64,000 nt of DNA from Paenibacillus paeoniae (GCF_003388735.1 NZ_QUBQ01000001.1:62001-126000), one strand, 5' to 3'. Positions 25,794 through 33,695 are shown, counted from the stretch's first letter. The notes: generated by a model not told the origin, from the sequence alone. Translations and numbers: made by a program.

Positions 25794-26153
25794 ATGGATA
25801 TGAATAAACGCAAGGAACTGATTGAGGAATATAAGCAAATAAAGACGTTTATGGGCGTCGCCCAAATTAAAAACAACGTCAACGGGAAAATCTACATCGA
25901 CAGCTATCCCAACTTGAAAAACAAATGGTTCACCCTGCAGATGCAGCTGGATATAGGAAGATTTGCAAATGCTCAATTACAGAAGGAATGGAAAGAATAC
26001 GGGGCCGATGCGTTCTCGTATGAGGTGCTGGAGCAGAAGGAAATAGACAAAATAACCGACATGCGCTGGGAGCAGAAGCAAATCTTAAAGCCGTGGCTAG
26101 AGAAGCTGCAGCCCTATGGAGACAGAGGATATAATAAACCTCCAAAGGATTAA
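25794..26153 (+). CDS. GIY-YIG nuclease-like small protein
   Basis: A 119-residue basic protein. The segment MGVAQIKNNVNGKIYIDSYPNLKNKWFTLQ resembles the GIY-YIG core: a first strand ending in a GV-type position, then NGKIYIDS in place of the YVG element. The later ALQLDIGRFAN-like helix and FSYEVLEQKE strand also fit. The catalytic Tyr/Arg pattern looks degenerate, so nuclease activity is doubtful. GGGGAGG lies 7 nt before the ATG. It follows the VWA gene by 38 bp and probably belongs to the same operon. Confidence 0.6.
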   Translation: MDMNKRKELIEEYKQIKTFMGVAQIKNNVNGKIYIDSYPNLKNKWFTLQMQLDIGRFANAQLQKEWKEYGADAFSYEVLEQKEIDKITDMRWEQKQILKPWLEKLQPYGDRGYNKPPKD

Positions 26154-26241
26154 ATGAATTTACCCGTTAACCGTCCATTGAAGATTGGCGGGTTAGAGCG
26201 AATTGACTATCGATGGAATCCAAGATAAGATGAAACCGTCG

Positions 26242-26259
26242 TTTAGTAAATAAGTAAAT
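26242..26259 (+). promoter_or_regulatory. Second TTAGTAAAT operator-like site
   Basis: TTAGTAAATAAGTAAAT (26243-26259) repeats the half-site seen at 21776-21810. It lies 24 bp before the intact paralogue at 26284. This suggests that both paralogues answer to one regulator, which is not encoded in the cassette. Confidence 0.5.
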
Positions 26260-26283
26260 TCGTACAAGGAAAGAAGGGGAAAG

Positions 26284-26763
26284 ATGAAAATACCTACTAC
26301 CTTAAAGCATAAACCTGTCGTCGTTTCGGAAAATTATGAGAAGGTCGACGGACGATTAGCCGGAAATACGGACGCAAAAGGTCTTTCTCTGGGATTAGCT
26401 CAGTGGAATGATAGAGGAAAGGTCGATATATCGGCCAAAGTATGGAGATATACGGGTGAAAAGTGGTCCAGGCAATCGGAAGAGCTGCCGCTCCACCGCG
26501 TTCTGGATTTGTCCATTCTGCTTTGCAGATCGCTGGCTCATTTTCGTGAGGCCTACAGATATGAGCATATGTATGACCCGCAGGAGCCAGTGATTGACCG
26601 GATCGGTCTGCAAGGAGACGCCATGTCTGTGGCGATCTGTACGGACAATGAAAGAATTAATGAAGATATTAAGCTGTTCAGCCAAGTTCTGAGCGATGAT
26701 GATGAAATGATCGGAGAGCGTTTGAGTACGTTGTCCAAAATTTTAAAGGATATGGGATACTAA
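26284..26763 (+). CDS. Conserved protein of unknown function, intact paralogue of 21851
   Basis: A 159-residue soluble protein beginning MKIPTTLKHKPVVVSEN. It has no signal peptide or membrane segment. Recognisable stretches are GLSLGLAQWNDRGKVDISAKVW, the basic/acidic WSRQSEELPLHRVLDLSI, and a C-terminal helix LKDMGY. I believe this family carries a DUF label (possibly DUF6530), and no function is known to me. AAGAAGGGG precedes the ATG. It closes the cassette and is followed by a strong terminator. Confidence 0.8.
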   Translation: MKIPTTLKHKPVVVSENYEKVDGRLAGNTDAKGLSLGLAQWNDRGKVDISAKVWRYTGEKWSRQSEELPLHRVLDLSILLCRSLAHFREAYRYEHMYDPQEPVIDRIGLQGDAMSVAICTDNERINEDIKLFSQVLSDDDEMIGERLSTLSKILKDMGY

Positions 26764-26768
26764 ATAAA

Positions 26769-26796
26769 AACACCTTCGTTTGAAGGTGTTTTTATT
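26769..26796 (+). terminator. Terminator closing the MoxR/VWA cassette
   Basis: AACACCTTC (26769-26777) pairs perfectly with GAAGGTGTT (26782-26790) around GTTT and runs into a T-rich tail. It may also work for the convergent MFS gene. Confidence 0.85.
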
Positions 26797-26890
26797 TGTC
26801 ATGTGCGGACGTTTCCGTTTAAATGCAATATTCGTTATAAGCACGACGCGCTATAACTTCCGTGAGACCAGCGGTCTCCGGGTGAACTCC

Positions 26891-28264
26891 TCAATGTACC
26901 GATTTGATGCGATGGGAGCTCACAAAGCTAAGGAGGGCAAAAACCAGCTGAAGAGATAGTGCGATCATTATGCCGGTCAACAGACCCCAATGCAGCGTAT
27001 GGCTAATGGCAATAAAAGCACCGCCGATCCCGATGCTTAATCCCGGACTGAAAGCGTCCGTAAATTGAAGGCTGGCAGATACTTCTCCTTCTTTGCCTGT
27101 CTGTGTATGCTGCAATGCAATAGCCCCTGTGGTTGGGTGGGCCAAGCCGATTCCGAAACCGGTGAAGACCTGTGAGAGAACGGCAAATACGATTCCGCCT
27201 CCGGGCAAACTTACAGACAGCATAACAGAGATAACGCCCACGATCATAAAGCCGATGCCGCTCATGACACGTTTATTACGACCATGGCCTTGATCTCTGC
27301 TATCAAGCTTGGACTGGAGCCAAGCAGCTGCGGACCAGCTTAATGCACCCGCTGCGACAATGAGTCCTGCAAGATCAGCAGGCAGTTTTTTTACATCGGT
27401 TAACGCAAGGACTACATAACTTTCTGTAGCATGATAACAAGCGACAAACAAACCTCTCGTCAAAATGGTCGCTGGCAAGCCTCTTTTTGCACTAAACGTA
27501 CCTTCAGGCAGCAGTTCTCGCAGGGGCATGATCATCAAAAGTACGCCAGCTATGGACAGCGATATTCCCCTCCAATCCGTAATCATTCCTAGCCCGCTTA
27601 ACAGCATTCCCGTTCCGATAGCCAGCAATATGGCGCAGCCTTCCTTACGGCCGGTTTTTGGGGCAGTCTTGTCTCTAGTTGAATATTTGCGGAATGCGGG
27701 AAGCGTTAGAACAACGGCTAGACCAATGATAGGCAGCACTAGCCAAAACACAGCTCTCCAAGAAAAATGCTCCGTTAATAATCCCGCGACATAAGGACCT
27801 ATGAGTGCGGGCAAAATGTAAGCGGCTGAAAACATTGCAAGTATTTTGGTTCTCAGATGATTCGGATAACCTAGAGTGATCATGTAATACACGCATGTAA
27901 TTACGGCTCCTGCTCCAAAGCCCTGCAGCACTCTCCCGGATATGAGCATAAGCATGTTCACAGAAGCAGCCGCTACTATAATTCCCGCTAAAAAGACGAG
28001 AATCGAGACGACAAACGACGCAAACACGCCGTTTCTGTTCATTCGTTGTCCAATAATCATAGTTCCTATGATCTGCGCCAATAGGAAAGCGCTAAAGATC
28101 CATCCGTACAAATGAATGCCCTGCAGCTTTTGCGCCACACTTGGAGCAATCGTCGTAATAGCCAATCCTTCAAAGGCTACCGTCATCACGGCAAGAATAA
28201 TGCCAATCGTCAGTGCTCTGTATGGAGCGTCAAAAATGCCTGTTTCTTTTTGGGTAGTATTCAT
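26891..28264 (-). CDS. MFS transporter, DHA2/EmrB-like multidrug type
   Basis: A 457-residue protein with about 12-14 membrane segments. Features are VAFEGLAITTIAPSVAQKLQG at helix 1, the loop GQRMNRNGVF, and motif C-like GRVLQGFGAGAVITC. DHA2 members expel drugs or dyes using the proton gradient. GGAGG precedes the ATG. The MarR regulator gene lies 225 bp upstream on the same strand, and both share an ATAGTTG(C/T)T(A/G)CGAC motif upstream, so MarR control is likely. Confidence 0.87.
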   Translation of the reverse strand: MNTTQKETGIFDAPYRALTIGIILAVMTVAFEGLAITTIAPSVAQKLQGIHLYGWIFSAFLLAQIIGTMIIGQRMNRNGVFASFVVSILVFLAGIIVAAASVNMLMLISGRVLQGFGAGAVITCVYYMITLGYPNHLRTKILAMFSAAYILPALIGPYVAGLLTEHFSWRAVFWLVLPIIGLAVVLTLPAFRKYSTRDKTAPKTGRKEGCAILLAIGTGMLLSGLGMITDWRGISLSIAGVLLMIMPLRELLPEGTFSAKRGLPATILTRGLFVACYHATESYVVLALTDVKKLPADLAGLIVAAGALSWSAAAWLQSKLDSRDQGHGRNKRVMSGIGFMIVGVISVMLSVSLPGGGIVFAVLSQVFTGFGIGLAHPTTGAIALQHTQTGKEGEVSASLQFTDAFSPGLSIGIGGAFIAISHTLHWGLLTGIMIALSLQLVFALLSFVSSHRIKSVH

Positions 28265-28370
28265 CTTGTATCCTCCGCTTTTTGTTGCTATGTCATTAAT
28301 TGTCTTAGCAAGTATATGGGGTGTAGATAAACTAGACTATTAGAGAAAATGATAAATAAGTTGGTTTGAT

Positions 28371-28392
28371 GATAGTGGTCGTAGCAACTATT
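28371..28392 (-). promoter_or_regulatory. Candidate MarR operator before the MFS gene
   Basis: On the minus strand ATAGTTGCTACGAC (within 28378-28391) matches ATAGTTGTTGCGAC before the MarR gene at 12 of 14 positions. It lies within arms ATAGT...ACTAT (28372-28391). Confidence 0.45.
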
Positions 28393-28489
28393 TAATCTGT
28401 CTTTTTATACCTATAATGCTAATCCGCTTGGTTTCTTCTGTGGTTCGTAAGGCGAGATAAGCGTGACACCCTCCTTTCCCTGAGATGCA

Positions 28490-28915
28490 TTATAAATCCT
28501 TTACATTGTTGTACATCGCCGTCAGAACTCTTCTGAATGTTTCAACATCCTCTTCAGACAAGCCGTTGATTGTGTTTTGGTACGCTTCAATGGATGGAGC
28601 CAGAATGTCTTCTTTTATGTTGTGACCCTTGGGAGTCAAATAGACACGTAACGATCTTCGATCGGTTTCATGCGTCACACGATAAATAAAGCTTTTCTTC
28701 TCAAGCTTGAACAACATACGCGCCACATTGGTTTGATCTTTATGAAGTCTTTCCGCTAGCTCTTTTTGGGTAATCCCTTCTTTCTCCCACAGGACGACCA
28801 GTATCTCCCACTGATCCACTGTAATATCGAACGGATTAACGACCTTTTGATAATAGTTGTTTAATTTAAGGGCTGCTCGCTGTACATTAACACCAATATA
28901 TTTTTCTAATTCCAA
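28490..28915 (-). CDS. MarR-family transcriptional regulator
   Basis: A 141-residue winged-helix dimer. ITQKELAERLHKDQTNVARMLFKLEKKSFIYR is the recognition region and THETDRRSLRVYLTPKG is the wing with the D-x-R-x2 pattern of MarR. It has a TTG start with AAAGGAG at good spacing. It probably represses itself and the MFS pump downstream. A Shine-Dalgarno-like AAAGGAGGG lies just after its stop without a convincing gene behind it. Confidence 0.9.
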   Translation of the reverse strand: MELEKYIGVNVQRAALKLNNYYQKVVNPFDITVDQWEILVVLWEKEGITQKELAERLHKDQTNVARMLFKLEKKSFIYRVTHETDRRSLRVYLTPKGHNIKEDILAPSIEAYQNTINGLSEEDVETFRRVLTAMYNNVKDL

Positions 28916-28943
28916 GAGGAGGCTCCTTTATAATAGACACGAT

Positions 28944-28963
28944 TATAGTTGTTGCGACTATTA
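28944..28963 (-). promoter_or_regulatory. Candidate MarR operator before the marR gene
   Basis: ATAGT-TGTTGCG-ACTAT (28945-28961) is an inverted repeat 30 bp before the TTG start and shares its core with the site at 28371-28392. Confidence 0.5.
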
Positions 28964-29004
28964 TATTTCCGCATCAAGGTTCTGTCAACTGATGAGCAGG
29001 TGAT

Positions 29005-29049
29005 AAAAGGCTTAGAGGGGGCATTCCATCCCTCTCTCCAAGCCTTTTT
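29005..29049 (-). terminator. Terminator of the SDR gene
   Basis: AAAAGGCTT-AGAGGG and CCCTCT-CCAAGCCTTTT form a long stem. On the minus strand, downstream of the SDR gene, it ends in a short T run. It separates the SDR and MarR genes. Confidence 0.65.
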
Positions 29050-29064
29050 GGTGATAAAGCAGGT

Positions 29065-29976
29065 TTAGCGGTATCCGGTAACATCCGCCGGTTTGCCGGC
29101 ATCCTGCACTTCCGTAATGTAGCGCCAAGCATCAGGTCTGGAGCCATCGAGATCATAGATGCCGTATACCTTTGCAAGCTCGCCGCTTGATGTGGATTGG
29201 CCGCTCCATCGAGATGCCTCCGGGTCACTGGCTAAGGCGGCGATACCGCGGCCGATGAATCGCGGCGTTTCGGAGATGGCAAAGTGCGGCTCGCGTACGA
29301 GCGCATCCTGCCAATTCTCTTCCGTTACTCCATAGATCTCCAGCATAATTTCGGAGCGGAGCCAGCCCGGTGTTACTGCGAGTGCCGTACACTGATGGGG
29401 AGCAAGATCATGGGCTAACGACTTGGCCATACGGATAATCGATGTCTTGGCCAGATCGTAATAAAAGGAAAGCCGATAGTTCGCTTCATTATACGTTTGC
29501 GTGCCATCCGTTACCTCTACGACAAGTCCCTTAGGCTGACGGATCAGCAGCGGCAGCGCATAGTGGCTCGTAATGATATGCGTGTCGATGGCCAGTCTCA
29601 ATATGCGCATGCCGCCTTCCAGCGAATGCTCCCAGACGGGAACATTCCATTCCACCATATACTCACCGCCCCAGATGTCATTGATCAAAATGTCCAGCCG
29701 ACCTTGTTCGCGCTCGATACGCGCGATCAAAGCCTCAACCTGAAGAGGATTGAGATGATCGACCTGCACGGCGATCCCGATGCCACCGACTTGATTAATC
29801 AGTTCCGCGGTTTCTTCAATCGTTTCAGGACGGTTGTATTCCGATCGTTTCGCCCGTGTTGTGCGGCCAGTCACGTAGACGGTTGCGCCCGAAGCGCCAA
29901 GTTCAATTGCAATGCCTCTGCCCGCGCCGCGCGTACCACCAGCCACCAAAGCTACTTTTCCCGATAATGATTTCAT
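29065..29976 (-). CDS. Short-chain dehydrogenase/reductase (SDR) family oxidoreductase
   Basis: A 303-residue NAD(P)-dependent oxidoreductase. The cofactor loop is GGTRGAGRG (residues about 13-21). TGRTTR follows strand 2 and favours NADP. ILINDIWGGE sits where NNAG is usual. The catalytic Tyr-Lys pair is in SFYYDLAKTSIIRMAKSLAHDL. The N-terminal part and the post-strand-6 region (VTPGWLRSEIMLEIYGV) resemble the group with IWGGE that is common in bacilli. It is divergent from a Dabb gene across a strong palindrome. The substrate is unknown. Confidence 0.87.
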   Translation of the reverse strand: MKSLSGKVALVAGGTRGAGRGIAIELGASGATVYVTGRTTRAKRSEYNRPETIEETAELINQVGGIGIAVQVDHLNPLQVEALIARIEREQGRLDILINDIWGGEYMVEWNVPVWEHSLEGGMRILRLAIDTHIITSHYALPLLIRQPKGLVVEVTDGTQTYNEANYRLSFYYDLAKTSIIRMAKSLAHDLAPHQCTALAVTPGWLRSEIMLEIYGVTEENWQDALVREPHFAISETPRFIGRGIAALASDPEASRWSGQSTSSGELAKVYGIYDLDGSRPDAWRYITEVQDAGKPADVTGYR

Positions 29977-30023
29977 TTTACCAAGCCCCTTTCATTTCAT
30001 ATTCGTTTATTATAACGTTATGA

Positions 30024-30049
30024 ATACGACAACTTATGTCGTATATAAT
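30024..30049. promoter_or_regulatory. Palindromic operator between the SDR and Dabb genes
   Basis: ATACGACA (30024-30031) and TGTCGTAT (30037-30044) form a perfect inverted repeat with a 5-nt centre, of the size bound by TetR-family repressors. TATAAT at 30044-30049 overlaps its right arm, and a minus-strand TATAAT lies at 30009-30014. It is thus placed to control both genes. No TetR gene is nearby. Confidence 0.6.
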
Positions 30050-30171
30050 GATCTGATATAAGAGTTAGTAATCAGGATTAACCTGCACAGAGAGGCTTGA
30101 ACTATTTTGCCATACTATTCAGAAAGCTTCTGGAGATGGTACAATGAGGGCAACCAAGGAGGAGAATGATG

Positions 30172-30474
30172 ATGAGCGCTATTAAACATATGGTTGTTTT
30201 TTCGTTGCATTCAGGCAAAGGGGATGCGGAATCGGAGCGTTTTTTACAAATCAGCCAAGAAGAGCTGGCAGCGATTCCGGGTGTTGAACAGTTCCAAATA
30301 TTTCATCAGGTCAGTCCGAAAACGGATTATGATTATGGTTTCTCCATGGTATTTGCAGATGAACAAGCGTATGCAAGCTATAATGATCATCCGGTCCATG
30401 TTCGTTATGTTCAGGAGCGTTGGAAGACAGGGGTTAGCCGTTTTCAGGAGATCGATTTAGTGCTTCACCAATAA
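30172..30474 (+). CDS. Dabb (stress-responsive alpha/beta barrel) domain protein
   Basis: A small dimeric ferredoxin-like protein of about 100 residues. SAIKHMVVFSLHSGKGDAES, a central helix EELAAIPGVEQFQIF, and the signature YGFSMVFADEQAYASYNDHPVHVRYVQ are typical. Three ATG codons follow one another at 30166, 30169 and 30172; the third has the best spacing (7 nt) from AAGGAGGAG. The function of most bacterial members is unknown. The terminator hairpin after the gene appears to have been separated from its T tail by a repeat element. Confidence 0.87.
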   Translation: MSAIKHMVVFSLHSGKGDAESERFLQISQEELAAIPGVEQFQIFHQVSPKTDYDYGFSMVFADEQAYASYNDHPVHVRYVQERWKTGVSRFQEIDLVLHQ

Positions 30475-30478
30475 AATG

Positions 30479-30510
30479 ACAGCCCTTCACATCAAACCGT
30501 GAAGGGCTGT
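30479..30510 (+). repeat. Left copy of duplicated terminator hairpin
   Basis: ACAGCCCTTCAC...GTGAAGGGCTGT, a 12-bp perfect stem with an 8-nt loop. It is 30 of 32 identical to 31667-31698. It lacks a T tail because the repeat element begins directly after it. Confidence 0.85.
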
Positions 30511-31666
30511 CAGAGTGTCGATAAAGTCCTATGAACTTTTCAGTTGTCGGGACTTTTTGTTTTAGAAGCAATAGGTATTTCATCCGACTGAAGGCGGTGA
30601 AAACGTCTTGGAGCGGACGGAGGATGGCTTTCATGGACATTAGGGCGATGAGACCGACTTAAAGTGGATTGAGGTCTGCCCTCATGGACATTAGGGCGAT
30701 GAGAGCGACTTAGAGTGGACGTAGGCCGGCATTCATGGACATTAGGGCGATGAGACCGACTTAGAGTGAACCGAGGTCGGCCTTCATGGACATTAGGGCG
30801 ATGAGATCGACTTAGAGTGAACCGAGGTCGGTCTTCATGGACATTAGGGCGATGAGACCGACTTAGAGTGAACCGAGGTCGGTCTTCATGGACATTAGGG
30901 CGATGAGACCGACTTAGAGTGAACCGAGGTCGGTCTTCATGGACATTAGGGCGATGAGACCGACTTAGAGTGGACGTAGGCCGGCTTTCATGGACATTAG
31001 GGCGATGAGACCGACTTAAAGTGGACGGAGGTCAGCCTTCATGGACATTAGGGCGATGAGACCGACTTAAAGTGGAAGGAGGTCGGCTTTCATGGACATT
31101 AAGGCGATGAGACCGACTTAGAGTGGACGGAGGAGGTTGGCCTTCATGGACATTAGGGCAATGAGACCGACTTAGAGTGGACGTAGGCCGGCTTTCATGG
31201 ACATTAGGGCGATGAGATCGACTTAGAGTGGACCGAGGTCGGTCTTCATGGACATTAGGGCGATGAGAGCGACTTAGAGTGGACGTAGGCCGGCTTTCAT
31301 GGACATTAGGGCGATGAGAGCGACTTAGAGTGGACGTAGGTCGGCATTCAAGGACATTAGGGCGATGAGACCGACTTAAAGTGGATGTAGGCCGGCTTTC
31401 ATGGACATTAGGGCGATGAGATCGACTTAGAGTGGACGGAGGTCTGCCTTCATGGACATTAGGGCGATGAGATCGACTTAGAGTGAACCGAGGTCTGCCT
31501 TCATGGACATTAGGGCGATGAGAGAGATTAAAAAGTCTACAAGCAGTATCCGTGCCTGCCTCCTATGGGCGGCAGTGACAATGTGTGGTCCCCAGACAAC
31601 TTTCAACGCTGAGAGAGGGCTGCTTTACAGGCACTCTCAGCTTGTCGAGACTTTTTCAACAGGCTA
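30511..31666 (+). mobile_element. Non-autonomous repeat-carrying element (copy 1) inserted at a terminator
   Basis: The 1.16-kb block lies exactly between two copies of a 32-bp terminator hairpin. Its left end AGAGTGTCGATAAAGTC (30512-30528) and the complement of its right end, AGCCTGTTGAAAAAGTC, agree at 13 of 17 positions as imperfect terminal inverted repeats. Inside are GTTGTCGGGACTTTTT near the left end, the 51-bp tandem array, and a non-repetitive stretch 31531-31640 with no gene. There is no transposase. The ends and palindromic target recall IS1182-type elements (from memory, not checked). The element at 55897-56735 shares the 17-bp end and the array core. Confidence 0.6.
30632..31530 (+). 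repeat. 51-bp tandem repeat array, 17 units plus a partial
   Basis: Unit starts (CATGGACATTAGGGCGATGA) fall at 30632, 30683, 30734 and so on every 51 bp to 31502, with one 54-bp unit before 31145. About 30 bp are strongly conserved (CATTAGGGCGATGAGACCGACTTAGAG) and the remaining part varies among a few recurring versions. Several units contain AGACCGAC...GTCGGTCT, an 8-bp inverted repeat able to form a hairpin. All six frames are blocked by stops, so it is not coding. Confidence 0.95.
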
Positions 31667-31698
31667 ACAGCCCTTCACCTCAAACGGTGAAGGGCTGT
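31667..31698 (+). repeat. Right copy of duplicated terminator hairpin
   Basis: ACAGCCCTTCAC...GTGAAGGGCTGT with the same 12-bp stem as 30479-30510, differing at 2 of 32 positions. It is followed by TATTATT. It was probably part of the original terminator of the Dabb gene. Confidence 0.85.
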
Positions 31699-31768
31699 AT
31701 TATTGCATGCTTGGCATTCTTGCATGGTTAGGATAAGGGGCTCGCCGCTCGTTCTATTGTCAGGTGTG

Positions 31769-32434
31769 TTAGCCTTTGGCGATTGGGTGATTAGATTGCT
31801 TATGAGTAGGAGGCTGACCGATCATTCGAATGACCGCTTCAGGAATGATCAGCAGAAGGGCGATGGAACCGTATACGCCGATTGTATAACTGTCGGGGTA
31901 TTGAAAACCGAATCCCCGATGAAAGAGGGAAGCGATGAGATGAATAAGCATGTTGGTAAAACAAAAAGCATAACTGCGAATCATCCAGTTCCGGTGCTTG
32001 ATCATTTGTTTCTTCCTAATATAAATGAGAGCAGTAAGGGTAATTGCCGGCCAGATAATATTTAATAAATTGAACCCCATACTGCTAATCTTCCCGCCGG
32101 TAGCGTAAGGTGCCATATAGCCCGAGGTAATGACGACTATCAGTACGGACACGATGTATAAGTAACCGTTGATACGGTGAAACCTGCGATGCTTTTCAAG
32201 TACTCGTCCAGAGAAATTGATGAGGCCCGAAGCCATCGCAAGACAGGCAAAGGCGACATGAATGTACATGACGTTCAACCAAAGCGGGAGTTTAAGCTCG
32301 CGTTTAAGTCCCGTCTTATAGCTTAGAAATCCATGGGCTCCGGGATCGATCAGGAAATTTTTCATCAAAGCGTAACTGATAAAACCGATACTGATTAAGG
32401 CTAAAACGCGGTATAAGGTTTTCCGACGGTTCAT
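31769..32434 (-). CDS. DUF2306-family membrane protein
   Basis: A 221-residue protein with about six to seven hydrophobic helices. Histidine-containing motifs are typical of the family: VMYIHVAFACLAMASG, KHRRFHRINGYLYI, MIKHRNWMIRSYAF and LIHLIASLF. Membrane histidines could bind haem or metal, but no function is established. GGAGG precedes the ATG. It lies 46 bp downstream of the DJ-1/PfpI gene on the same strand and may be cotranscribed with it. Confidence 0.85.
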   Translation of the reverse strand: MNRRKTLYRVLALISIGFISYALMKNFLIDPGAHGFLSYKTGLKRELKLPLWLNVMYIHVAFACLAMASGLINFSGRVLEKHRRFHRINGYLYIVSVLIVVITSGYMAPYATGGKISSMGFNLLNIIWPAITLTALIYIRKKQMIKHRNWMIRSYAFCFTNMLIHLIASLFHRGFGFQYPDSYTIGVYGSIALLLIIPEAVIRMIGQPPTHKQSNHPIAKG

Positions 32435-32480
32435 TTTGTTCTTTTACCTCCGCGGTTCCTTTAATTAAGATACATGATCC

Positions 32481-33515
32481 CTATGAGGACACTCTTATCC
32501 CCGTAAGCTTGGAAGCTGGAAGAATACCAGCTTTGGCAATACCGCTCATCCGGTCACCCTCCGCAGTCACCTCGAATTTGAGATTTAAACGCATAGGTTT
32601 TGAAATTTGAAGCGACCATGCAAGCTTCTCGTCCAGCAGCGTGGGGGCGATGAATTCAACCGTCTCGTCTCCTTGCGTAGCCTTTCCCTGAATGATCCCG
32701 TTGCTAGTCGAAATCGCAAGTTGAACTTGAAGCTTCCCGACCGGAGTAGCGATTGTAGTATCCCAATTTCCATTGAAGCTTGAGGCCTGTATATGCTCTT
32801 CATTGGGATGAGCCTCGCTTGCTGTGACTTCAGCCGACTCCTTGCCAGCTTCTTCTTCCTTTCCTTGCTGCTGTACGGGCGCCACTCCGGTATTTCTCCA
32901 GACGGTTCCTCTACGTTCAAATTCGAACAACTGCTCTACCGAATGTGCAAGGCGAGGTCCAAGCTCACGCTCCACCAAATATAACGCTACATCCAGACCG
33001 GAAGTGACACCACCGCCGGTTACCAGATGGCCATCATCTACAATACGCGCCTGGACGGGGATTGCACCGGTTGCTCCCAGCAAATCCATGCCCAGATGAT
33101 TAGTAACTGCTGGTCTGCCTTCCAGCAACCCGCCCATAGCGAGAATGAGTGATCCGCCGCATACAGTAGCCACAATCGTACCCTGTTGCTCTAGCGCCTC
33201 TCCAACTATACTCGTTAGTTCAGTACGCATAGCACGATTGAGAATAGCCGGAATCGAATCGGGGCTGTTTCCTTCGATCTTGCCGGAAGCACCTGGCACA
33301 ACAATAATGCCCGTACGCTGAGGGTTCAGTCGGCCGGTTGCCTCCATCTTGACTCCGTTAATACCGCTGGTCACAAGTCTCGGCCCCTCGGCCGTAACCA
33401 GCTCAACGGTTAACGCGTGATCGGTATTCATGGCAGCAGCGCAAAAAACTTCATAGGGTGCAATCGCATCCAGCAAGTCGAAACCATCAAACAATACAAC
33501 TTGAACATGTAACAT
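32481..33515 (-). CDS. DJ-1/PfpI-family protein with C-terminal lipocalin-like domain
   Basis: About 344 residues from the ATG at 33515, which has AAAGGAGG at correct spacing; the frame continues upstream without support. The DJ-1/PfpI domain (about 1-215) has Glu22 in YEVF, and the nucleophile Cys119 in ATVCGGSLILA followed by AVTNHLG. It resembles the GlxA/isonitrile-hydratase branch but has no AraC domain. A Glu-rich linker is followed by a beta domain (about 250-340: FNGNWDTTIATPVGKLQVQL). The fusion is uncommon, and the function could be stress protection or a small hydrolase/hydratase. It is divergent from the two-component system at 33696. Confidence 0.82.
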   Translation of the reverse strand: MLHVQVVLFDGFDLLDAIAPYEVFCAAAMNTDHALTVELVTAEGPRLVTSGINGVKMEATGRLNPQRTGIIVVPGASGKIEGNSPDSIPAILNRAMRTELTSIVGEALEQQGTIVATVCGGSLILAMGGLLEGRPAVTNHLGMDLLGATGAIPVQARIVDDGHLVTGGGVTSGLDVALYLVERELGPRLAHSVEQLFEFERRGTVWRNTGVAPVQQQGKEEEAGKESAEVTASEAHPNEEHIQASSFNGNWDTTIATPVGKLQVQLAISTSNGIIQGKATQGDETVEFIAPTLLDEKLAWSLQISKPMRLNLKFEVTAEGDRMSGIAKAGILPASKLTGIRVSS

Positions 33516-33695
33516 AAGTAATGCCTCCTTTTTCAAGCACATTTGCTTAGCATGTGACAGGATTAGCGTAACAAACGAATCTCTCGAACAACGCTGCAAA
33601 AAGGTCACAAAACGATAAACAAAGCATCACAGAATGGCAGGATACGTTTGTGCAAATCGGAAAGATGATAAACTTGTAGGTAGAGGTGGGATGGT

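Noticed and set aside
28430-28489. Shine-Dalgarno-like AAAGGAGGG on the minus strand after marR, suggesting a small gene or leader peptide
   Set aside because: Frames behind it are at most 17 codons, and none begins with a standard start codon at correct spacing.
30434-30640. Minus-strand open frame across the hairpin and element end
   Set aside because: It overlaps the end of the Dabb gene, the terminator and the repeat element; no coding signal.
30632-31530. CRISPR-like array (30-bp conserved core with about 21 bp between)
   Set aside because: The intervening sequences are not unique spacers; the same few versions recur and the whole 51-bp unit is repeated. No cas genes are present.
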